NCBI GenBank assembly: GCA_030704615.1
Contig: CM060734.1
Location: 56,748,042 to 56,812,041, forward strand
From: Takakia lepidozioides
Lineage: Eukaryota > Streptophyta > Takakiopsida > Takakiales > Takakiaceae
Reading direction: 5' to 3'
DNA: 64,000 bases
The notes under the pieces are model-generated. The model made no database searches and was not told the DNA's origin. It saw only the letters and a list, made by a program, of their open reading frames with translations. The position numbers and the translations under genes were made by a program. Shown piece by piece: positions 34,601-45,500 of the stretch (positions are counted from its first letter, which is position 1; every line of letters starts with the position of its first letter).

Positions 34601-35253
34601 GAAAGCAAGCACTCATCACCTGGTAAATTACACGCGGATCATGAGGTAATATCCCGTGCTATCCCAAACTGTGATAAAATAGGAAAGCATTAGTATTTTC
34701 TTTTCAATCAAATTCCAGTGCTACTGATGTACATGGTATCAGCGTCTACCTGCTGTCTGACTGTGTATTTTGTTTTGTGCAGAGGTCTTCAACAAAATCC
34801 AAAGAACTTCATGGGGCACGGCGCCCTTCAACCGGTGGACAGCTCACTAGTATCACTGAAGCAGCCCCACCACCCACGGTAATGAACTTGATGCCTCCTT
34901 GTAACACTGACCTTTTGGCTGGTTTTCATTCTGGGTCTGAAGTAATGGATGTCCTTCAGAGACTGAACATCTGTCTGTTGGCTATGCAGTATAGGAGGGG
35001 ATCCAAGGTATATCTGCGAAGCTATAAAAAACCTGCCCATGTGGTGGGTTCGGGCAAAATTGCAGGTGTTTATGGCAGATCTGGCTTTTTGCCAGATGGT
35101 TACTACAGCGTTGAACTCAAAAATGCTCTGGAGCCAGAGCACCCTTTACCTGGTTGCAACGTGGAGGCTGTGAAGAATGGCAAGAATTTGAGTCACATGG
35201 TGGGCTCATGCATTCTGTGGAATTTCAAGTTTTTGAATGTCATGATGTCTTGA
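31671..35253 (+). pseudogene. CACTA-associated second gene (Transposase_24/DUF8039-like), probably decayed
   Basis: Several plus-strand coding-like blocks look like the second protein of plant En/Spm elements. 31674-31925 is open. 32080-32400 is Pro/Gln/Gly/Ser-rich (YSSQPPSQQPPRSSFQGPSQ). 32400-32990 is charged; its end (PPQAWKSLVAYWSSAEG, then VKTTSHVGRTG) recalls the W-x-x-L-V-x-x-W and N-R-x-x-x-x-HTxG region of Transposase_24. A continuation lies at 33150-33405, and 33456-33716 is helix-rich. 33744-34445 is a Gly/Lys repeat region. 34783-35253 contains GSKVYLRSYKKPAHVVGSGK and NVEAVKNGKNLSHMVGSCIL, which fits the DUF8039 beta-rich domain. Frame changes may be introns or mutations. An active copy is unlikely, but I cannot exclude a spliced gene. 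Confidence 0.5.
33930..34510 (+). repeat. Two-copy 320-bp internal protein repeat
   Basis: Units beginning KVGRVAKMGAGPAGGVADE (near 33930) and KAGRVAKMTAGPAGGVADE (near 34250) each run on through TPTDSYVQ, TNLTKGGGK and a VKDT..G..GGRGKAGG block. The period is about 320 bp. A stop at 34443 breaks the second copy. Confidence 0.8.
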
Positions 35254-36069
35254 TGATCTTTGTTCATGGCTTGGCCTACTGGACTTGGGCTGCGCAGCAT
35301 TGCTTTCAAAGACCCTTGGTGCAGATACTATGTATGATTGGCAGCAGCCCTCATGCAGGGTTGTTTCGCAAATTTTGGGGATATTGAATTGGCATAACAT
35401 TTGTAGTGATGCATATGTTGATTGGACAATTTAATGATCAACAATGCTGTCATTTTGACACCATGTGATGTGTTGTGTTTTGCTCATCTATGAAAACTGC
35501 TACTTGGATATAATATACTATACCCTAATGGATATAATTCTGTTTTGAAACATCCAAAAAGTTATAGTGATTTTACAGAGGGCTACTTTCCCTCTATTTA
35601 AAACAAAAATGAAAAAGGTTATAGTCGCCTGTATATCTCACTTCTGTGCAGTCAACTAAATAAATAATTCATATAACCAAAAAAAAAAAAAAAAACAATG
35701 CCCCACTAATTCACAGTAGGCCTCTCCACCCTTTTATATATATATATATATAGTTGTATGTTTCACTCCAGTATAGTGAATACTTTTACTGAACACGATA
35801 TTATACAGTAATTAACAGTAAAACCCTACACCCTAAAAGTATATATGCATCTATTTATAATAAAATCGATGTTTACTTCACTACACACAGTCAATTATGT
35901 TCACTAACTACAGTCATAGTATGGTAGAGACCACTAACTATACTATTGAAATTGTCTATAAATACATCATCCAGTGAACTCTATAATATTTCAATTAACT
36001 ACGTACCATATCATTCTACCAAGACTGAGTGAACCAGATATAGTACAGTTAAATATTGAACTAACATTT
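35254..36069. other. AT-rich DNA with repeated TTCACTA words
   Basis: No gene is seen. It contains an A17 run (35679-35695), a (TA)n run (35735-35752) and repeated TTCACTA/TATAGTGAA words in both orientations, the kind of subterminal repetition found near CACTA element ends. Confidence 0.5.
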
Positions 36070-36385
36070 CACTACAAATTCACCTATCACAAGTATATTT
36101 AATAGTGATTAAGTACTGAAAAATAGTTAATCTATTTTACTGCAGTGAAATAAATTCACTACACGTCATACAACTTTGGGACCTCGGGTGGGTCCCATGG
36201 ACACATTTCACTGTCGGAACCTGTCGGAACCTGACAGAACATGTCAGAGCCTGTTTGACTGCTTGACTGAAACGACTTGACCGTTAGGACTGGAGTTTCA
36301 CTGCGGAGGGTTATAGTAAACATGTCTCAAACGACTGGAAAAACAGTTAAATACAGAGTCAGAAAACCCAGATCCTATTGTAGTG
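36070..36385. mobile_element. Possible short non-autonomous CACTA element (or CACTA terminus)
   Basis: CACTACAA at 36070-36077 and its complement TTGTAGTG at 36378-36385 form 8-bp terminal inverted repeats. They are flanked on both sides by TTT (36067-36069 and 36386-36388), matching the 3-bp target duplication of CACTA elements. The interior has a short GTCGGAACCT direct repeat near 36214-36236. Short repeats in AT-rich DNA could match by chance. Alternatively, only the right end is real and belongs to the larger element holding the transposase fragments. Confidence 0.38.
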
Positions 36386-36511
36386 TTTCCTCCTGCGAGT
36401 GTACTAGTGCTTCTATGAACTCCAACTAAGAAAAAATTTGTGCAGTAAGCTATCATTGTTCTCAACTCTAGATTGAATGATTCTCTTATTCGTAATGGTT
36501 TTCCACTATTG

Positions 36512-39500
36512 TTATCTCCCTAGGCTAACAACATTGAGCTCAACGTTGCTGCAAGACAGATTTGAACTTTTCAAGCTCATTCTAACACCACTCGATGTTT
36601 CCCTGCACAACAGTAAACTCATATCTGAGCCTTCCGACATCTCGGCAAGTCCAAATCCAGATCCAGGAGCAGTTAGGAAGCGGTCATACAATTCGTTTAC
36701 TCTCCCGGCTTCTATATCATTTTCCAAAACCTTCGGTTCTACATCCCCATGTAAAATTGCAACCACACGGGCCATGGAAGGTCGCCTCTCTCCTTCAGAC
36801 GTCAAACACAAGAGAGCTACGTTGATCACTCGTTGTACTTCCATCATCTCATCGTTGTCCAAGTGAAGTTTGCAATCGACAAGACCCATTGGGTTATCTT
36901 CATTGTAGAATCTCCATGCCTACACGACAATGCATTCATTGGTTATTACACAACAAATACGCAGACAGTTGAGAGTTCCCGTCTTTTCAATCATTTTGAT
37001 CTATAATTCTTACAAAATAAGATCAAATTTTAACGGACTTTGTTCAATAGTTTCTCTTTGCATTCATGCTCAAGTTGACATCCTTGAGTCCATTTACTAC
37101 GATAGGAATCTGTACATAGATCCTAGGTCCATTAACATGTACGTGTAGAACTCAAAAGTATGAGATTAATTTTATTGCTTACTGAGCTGGACAACAAAGC
37201 CCGAGTATAATTCAATTAATCAAGTATTGGAACAAACTACAAATGACCCGGCTTTGACCGTTCCATAATTTAATGTATATCTGGGAAACTAGAATGATTT
37301 CATGGGGCATAAGAACAAGGATTCGGAAAGGAAATTTCTTAGGTGAAAGCCAATACTCTTGATTTCCGGTACCTTAAGGCTCTATTGAATGAACACATTT
37401 CACACAAAGTAAGAGATAAGCGGCCTACTCTTTCCAGTAGATATATCTGGTCCGGAGGCAAATTGGGATCAATGTTCCTTCTTCCGCTTACAACTTCCAA
37501 TAGCAGAACGCCGAAGCTAAAAATATCGGCTTTCTCCGTGAGTTGGCCGAGAGTTGCGTACTCGGGTGCTACATAGCCCCTGCACAGATTAATTAACCCA
37601 TTACATGCAAATTTCTTAGCACCCCTAGCTGTGTCTATACTACATCGCGTTTCAGATTGTGACTCTACATATTCAATAAATTGCTTCCAATACCTCTGTT
37701 TCTAGCCCTGTCTATCCAAACTTCTTAGTTTGCCATAGCCGAGTCAATCATGATTAATAGGCGACACCTGACATCCTTCAGTATTTATATGCATACTCTT
37801 GCAAGGCTCGATCAAACATCAGATTAGTTGGAATTCAATGTAGACTTGTTGCTGTGTTGGAGAATTAGAAGCATTCACTTGATATAAGCTCCGGTGAAGT
37901 TAGCTGGTTCTCACATGACCATGTGTGCTCTACTAGTGCACTTATATAAAAGACTGCCCCGTCCTGATCAAACTTTGCGGTTGCGCCAACATGAGGGATA
38001 CACACAGGTCAGGTGACGTTGTCTGTAGACATACACTTTCCACACTAGACTTGTAGTATGAAAACAACAATACATTGAGCAAACCGTAGAGATCATTAAG
38101 TTGAAGAATATGTTATAACCTTGTGCCAGCAATATGCATGGTGGTGATGTGGCTTTTATCGTCCGGAAACAAGAGGGCCAAGCCAAAATCTGCAATCTTT
38201 GCTTGTAAGTTATTGTCAAGCAGAATGTTGCTTGCCTTGATGTCTCGATGTATAATTCGCGGTTGAGCAATCTCATGAAGGTAGAGCAAACCACGGGCAA
38301 CTCCTAGACAAATATTGAATCGTGCATGCCAGTTGAGAACCAAACCTTTGCCTTCTGCAAAAATATTGTGGAGGGCATCCATTTGATTAGCAAAACGAAC
38401 TAATTCCGTGGAGTGGGGAATTCACCCTCCTCTGCGTCTCTTCAATCTCTTCCTCTTGAGCAACTAAAAACTTCATGATGAGTTATATGGGACCCTAGTT
38501 CTAGTATGTTCGAGACAGTGATTAATCGGGCCAAAACAACTCATGAAATAAGGACAAAACAGTATATCTGTACATGACCATGACAAACCTTCAAACATGA
38601 TTTATTGACCAACCTTCAAACAATTAGCCGGATTCGGTGAACTCACCAAACAATGTCGCAGCAAGATCGCCTTTCTCAACATATTCGTACACCAGAAGCC
38701 TTTGGTTCTCACGTAGGCAACATCCTTTTAATTTCACAAGGTTTCGGTGTTTGACTCCAGTGATAAGAACAACTTCATTGAGAAATTCATCGACGCATTT
38801 TTGCGTCTTAATGAAGAGTTGCTTCACCGCCACCTCAGTCCCATTTTTAAGTTTTCCCTGCTACCAAGTAAGGGAGGATGTTGATCGAAAAAAGAAAATC
38901 TGGGAGTCTTACGTACAATTCATCCCAATATCCATATGCTATCTAAATACATGAAAACTTCACACCAAGCTATATATATAGTTAGACTGTCTATTATCTC
39001 CAATATCAATCTGAAATAAGAGACTGGCGAGCTTGACATAAATCAGCAGTAGTAATAGTGAGTACACACCTGACTATTGCATTGACTGCAGACTTGATTA
39101 GATTTTCTAAGTGAATGAAAAATTTGAGGTTATAAACTAATAATCCAAGGGATATGGTACAAAGTTCAAAAGGACTTTGTACCTTGTAAACAGCACCATA
39201 GCTCCCTTGACCTAGCTTCGTATCTGGATGAAAGTCTCTGGTGGCAGTCTTAAGCTCATTGTACGCAAAGATTGTAGGCTGCACTTCAAACTCAGCAAAT
39301 TCTGTGGAAAGTGACAATGAAATCTTCAGTTCCATCATGTCTTCACAGACACTCTTCAATGTCTTCAATGCTATTGCGGCAACGCAATTGGCTGCGCTAA
39401 GCGGAAGATAAGAACAATGTAGTCTCCGATCCATATAGCTGTGCACCCATATCTGTATGTGCTACTCAAGAACATACCGGATGGATGAGTTCAATTAGTA

Positions 39501-42500
39501 TGTCAAATGACGTTCACTAGTAGCGTAGACACAATACTAGCTCAAATATGTGACATGTGTCAATTAGCTTCAAGGATATAAGCAGAACTATGATACAATC
39601 AGTAATTAAAAGAGTCAATTTTGTACATATATATTGATTCACTTACTTTGCTGATAATGAAGCTGTAGGTAGCGTTTTTGTCGTTTACTCCACCAGAATA
39701 GCCAGGCGCCAGTGGCAATAATTAGTACCAGGACGGTACCACTTATAACTGAAGAAATTATAATTATCAAGCTCCGATCATTGGACTTGGGAATATCTGT
39801 AGTCAGACAAAGATAAAGATTCATGAGATCAACTTAGATTTAAGATATTAAGTATGTCAAATGACAAATGGAAAGATTATCTTATAACTCCTTAAAAATA
39901 GTTACATGTACCGTGTATTGGCTACCATCTCAGTGTGAACTCCTCTTGTGATGATTATACAGACATTTTTTTTCATGAAAGTTGCGAGTCCCACTACTCG
40001 ATAAGTTCAAATCCATGATCGGACCCCGCTATTGGTCTAGTCAATAATTGAAGTGAATTCATTTGCAACAATCTTCACCTCCTACATAGATCAACATGAA
40101 GGGAGCTCCTTGAATTCCTATGACTCAAACATTAAGTTGTAGAACTAGTGACATCCGCGAATCCTAGTTATAAGGCAGATATATAATATTAATCCCCCCC
40201 ATTCAACCCAACTTATCTTTCACTTGAAAGTAGGACTAACCATATTGTACAAAGCATGTTTGAGTGCAATAACATCTTTGCCCATCCGTTTGTTGAACAG
40301 TTGAATGCAAACAGTAGGAGTTGTTTTGGAGCCTGTAGTGCAAAAGACAAGTACTTTGGTAGAGGGAAAATATTGTACAAGAAAACACATCAACAACAAT
40401 AGTTTAGTTCCTTGAACCTACATGTGTCAAATTTAGGGGACCTGATTGCTCACAATATCATACATGCTTTTGTGGCTTATAACCTAAATTTGGTAGCAAA
40501 TTATTGAAATTATAGGTGAGCCTTGAGGCGTAGATTCATCTCACTGGATTGTGACCAGCTTGATCAGCAGAGTCTTAAATTCTCTCTGGTATTTTTTCGA
40601 GAAAGATAGACAAAAACAAAGTTAGAATCTCTACTTACATGACAACAGTAGCAACGTCTCTGATGTCCGAAGAAGAGTATTCAACATTCGTTATATCGTT
40701 GTACGTCATGCTCAATAGTTGTAGATGTCCGCTTCCATAGTGATTACTCAAGCCACTTACATTACCGATGTATAGGGTTCCATTGAACCTGTTGTTGTCA
40801 AGTATTCTACAAGCAGGTAATGGAGACTTCATAATATCAGGTACATTTCCACCAATATGAAATCGCCCTCGAGGATCAATAAGGGCCCAAGTTTGAGAGT
40901 GGTCCAGGAATTATGAAGCGGGAGTTATAGTAAACAGCAGGAGTTCAATTAATTAACTACCATGTAAAGGGGGGGGGAAGGCAGGAAGGTAAGACTTATT
41001 AAATAGGGGATGATTCATGGTTAGATTGGGGTAAGCAGGCGTGGTGATTTTTAGGAGTGACGTGTGTCAGGCCAGCCTTATAGAAGGTCCCATCGCTTGA
41101 GGGGTCGGCGGCCTTCTAGAAGGGTCCCACCGCCCTCTGTGGGTGTATGAAGAGTCGGGCTCTCTTCCCATGTCTGGCATGAGTATGCACAGTCTTTGTA
41201 CCATTCCCCAACCCAAACTCCTTCTCCTATAACCTCTAAACCCCTTCACTTCTCTCTCTTTACTACGGCCAATGTCAGTAAGGCAATCAAGAAGCTGCAA
41301 AATGGCAGAGCGGTGGACATTTCAGGACGTCAGAGTGAATTCATCAAGCATGCTACACCTACTTTAGCCCCTTTTATAGCTAACCTCTTCAATGAGGTGG
41401 TGCAACGGGGCTTTCCAACAGAGTGGACAAAGAGCATCATCCACCCACTTTTTAAGAGAGGTGACAGGCTCGCACCGACAAACTATCGTACTATCATGGT
41501 GTCCTCATTACTTGCTAAACTGTTTGGGGCAGTAGTGGCCATGGAACTGGATGATTGGGCTGAGTACTCTCGCATTCGTGCTGCTGAGGGACAGGCTGGT
41601 TTCCGTCGCAACCGATCCACTATTGACCACATCTTCACTCTTCAGGTTATGGTGGAAAGTGCACGCTATGACAAAAGAATGGTCTATGTTTGCTTCGTGG
41701 ACTTTCACAAAGCCTTTGATTCAGTTCCTCGGGACCTTCTCTTCCAACGGCTCCATAGAGTGGAGGTCCCTCCAGGCATCGTTTGTGCCATCTCTTCTAT
41801 GTATGAGATTGTCACTGGCATGGTCAACGTCGCTGGTGAATTCTCAGCCGAGATCCACAGCAACATTGGAGTCAAACAGGGCTGCCCCCTTTCACCTACC
41901 CTGTTCGGGATCTACATTGACGCCTTGGAGAATTACATATCAAAAAACCATGGGGTTGGGGTCCCATTGGATGGGGGACCAACCCAATCAGATCTCCTCT
42001 ACGCTGATGATGTTGCCCTTTTGGCACAATCCCCGGTCTTTCTGCAACGCCATCTCAAAATTTTGGAACAGTTCTGCAAAGACTACGGGATGCAAGTCAA
42101 TCTTAGCAAGACCAAGATCATGGTCTTCAATGGCCAGGCTGATCGTAGATTCATCTTCAACCAGCAGGAAATTGAGATTGTGAAATCATACCGGTACCTA
42201 GGTCTGGTTATCCACTCCCCCAAGTTTCACTTTGCAGCCACTGCCTTGGACAGATTGACTAAAGGTAAGGCAGCCTCCGTCCGCCTTCAGGCCAAATGCA
42301 AGCAAATACATCTGCGGCATCCCCCGACCAAAAAGTGGCTGTTTGACACCGTCATCAGTCCTGCTACCATCTATGGTTGTGAGTTATGGGCACCTGGTGT
42401 CCCTGTCTCCTGGTGGGAAAAGAATTTGGAACCATTACAGTCATCTTTTCTCCAAGCAATGCTTGGCGCCAGGAGCACAACTCCATCTCAGATCCTAGGT

Positions 42501-45500
42501 GCAGAGTTCGCATGTGTACCATTGCAATCCGAATGGAATTACATGTCAAGAGAACTTGGATGCTACCCAATCTCACGACAAAGCTCCACTTCTATCGAGA
42601 GACATTCTTGGTGCTCCGCGATGATAGAATCTTGAGACCAAATTACCTTTCAGCACCCTTATCTCCTTCCCTCTTGAGGGCATTGGGGCGGTTTAGGGTG
42701 GGTTCCCACAACCTACGGTTAGAGACTGGCAGATGGGAAAACCTGCAACGGGAGGACCGCCTATGTCCAGCTTGCATAGGGCGCAGAAAGGAAATTGAAA
42801 CTGAAGAACACTTCTTCTTCTACTGCCCTCTATACTACGAGATCCGTGGGAGATTCCAATGTTTATTCAGTGGAACCCAAACTCTCACTGATGTCTTTCA
42901 CTATGAGGATCAAAAATGCTTGGCTGCCTACCTACACGAGGCATTCACCCTTAGACAATCGCTAGAACATTAATTGTGGTTTCTGGATTTGTTCCTCTCT
43001 CATGTTTTCTTCCATTTTGTCCCATAAGCTCTATGAGCTTTCCGCGGACGTTATAAAGCACCATTTCATTTCATTTTCATCTTATCTATTCACTTACTAC
43101 TTACTAATACCTATGGGGCTCTACATGCAGGGCCCCCTAAAAAAATGCAAACCATGACATAATGAATTAATAGAAGTAGGGGTAATGAAGAATAAGGGGT
43201 CAGTTAAGAAGTCACTCATAAGTTTCAATTGGATTATTCTACTAAAGGTTGTTATTAGGAGGTCAACGGGATTTCCTATATTTCAGTTATGCATGAGTCC
43301 ATGCAGTTGCGCTCCCACTAGCTAGATGTATACATAAATGTAACGATCAAACCTCTTCTGGAAAGTACTTAACAATTAAGCCACCTCTGAGCAAGATAAC
43401 CTCCCAACCTTAGAGACCTCTCTTGCCTGCTTGCTAAAGAGTACAAGATCCCTCTTGGTGCTAAGACTGCCTTGCTCTCTCAAGACTCAGAGTAACTACG
43501 TCTGATCATCGCGCTCTCTCTGACTACTTGTCCTTCTGGTCTCTGACTGTGTTCTCCCCCAGACTGAGCACCAAATCCCCCTTAAGTACTCTTTACATAT
43601 TAGTATCGCAGAGGAATCGATTTGCGGGGGTGAAAAATCTTACAGAGTCTGCAATTGTGGAAGGCAGCCCAACAGAGTATACGGAAATGCACCGAACAAG
43701 CCACTTGCTTTTAGTGCTCTGCAACAGTCAAGGCAATCAGAGCGTTGTTACTGCACAAAATTGCCCTAATTTAGTATTGCAATAAGCAGTAATTGCTTAT
43801 TTTGACCTAACTAGCTTGACCGTCAAGTTGTATGTCATACTACTAATTTCAAGAATAACCATATCACTAGCACATGAAAAATCGAATGTTTGATACTCGG
43901 GATTTCCAGAGAGTTAGTACATTAGAGAGAGTACAGATCGCCATGTCATGAAACTTCCAGCTATCAATCGTAAGTGCAAAAGCGTGGTTCAACTAAATTT
44001 TATCATTTATATATCAACGGGCTAAATCTGACAAAACTGAGCGGCCTAGGAAGGAGTGTCCTCACAGTGTCTGTAAGTGACGACATCCGAAGAGCCAAGC
44101 AGGAACTTTCCCTGGATCAAACGCGTTGAGACTCAAATCCCTGCGGAGTGAGCACATTTATATTAAATTTCTTTTGATGAGGTCGATGACTGGTTAGCAA
44201 CTCTACGAAGGTAGATAAAAAAAGAGTGCAAAAGTCTTAACTTCGCTGTGTTTCAAAATCCTAGGTCTGCTTTTTCGAGGCTATTTCAATGTCTGAAAAA
44301 TTATCAGTGATATATAAGCTGTACATATTTATAATTTATCATTCGGAAGCTAGGAACAACTGTGAGAGCTGTTAGTGTGTAGTCTAACACTCATGTACAG
44401 AAACTACTCCAGATTTGCCTTAATGCCACCCCAGGCTAGAGGTTACTTTCCATAGCCTTGTGAGATCACATGCAACCAAAGCCTCTTTATCAACTTGGAC
44501 ATGCAATGTTTTCTAGAGATCACACTGATACCATATTTGCAGAGGTGAAAACCCTTATTTCGAGGGGACAGAAAAGGCAGGAAATGCCATTTCAACCTAC
44601 CACGAAATCCGGGCTACAAAACAGATTGTCCTAGGCCAAGCGGTCCAGGAACTCTTGTTAATCTAAATTAGGTCTTGCGCCTCAAACTCCTAGATTGACA
44701 GCATGATTCATCAACTGATTCTGGACATTGAACATGGTCCTAATAGCCCCCACATTGTTTACTCCCTCCTCGGAAGGTTCCTTCTGTAGAGGCCTATCCC
44801 CTCCAGGGATTAAGGGAAAACTGTCCCCCTGGAGCTATTTGGTGCAAATGGTGGAGTACTCGTATATAACGGTGATTTTTAGATTCTGTACGTCGGAAAT
44901 CTGTGAATGCCCCTACCTAACTACTACCTTTCCAGATTGACAAAAAAAAAATCTAGTATCTGTCGACATGTGTAGCGGACCTTTGGATTCCACCTTCGAT
45001 CACCATTGCATATGACCTCAAGAGTGCAGACACAAGATGAATATTGGCGTTCGATCATCCTCTGATTGTGATCCATATCCAGATCCCTCAAAACAATACC
45101 ACTAGCTTTGATATGGAATGACTCCGTTCTACGTTTGGGTTTTCTAAGGATACAGAGACATTATTATATGCTTCAAGTTTAACCCGATAAATTTTTACTG
45201 AATAATCTCCTACCAAATATTAAAACAGGTCTATGCGAATTCGGAGACTCCAGGTCGCTCTCATCTTTAAAAGCCTCTTGATTCGAGTGCTACTTGAGTC
45301 GATGCATGCTTGATTATAATGAGGAACAGACGGGATGAACTTACAAGTGTTGCAGAGCTTGTGAAAATAAACTGAAGTTGGGGAGAGGACCAGTGAATGA
45401 GTTGCGTGACAGATCCAATACTGTCAGATTCGACGAGACGTTGAGAATTGACGAAGGAACTACCGGACCATCAAACTGATTATTACTCAGATTCCTGGAG

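Noticed and set aside
33870-34619. Minus-strand 249-codon His/Ser/Pro-rich ORF
   Set aside because: It is the antisense of the Gly/Lys-rich repeat region and has no independent features.
40807-43643. Receptor kinase is a pseudogene disrupted by the LINE
   Set aside because: The LINE lies wholly within an intron, and the exons on either side join in phase.
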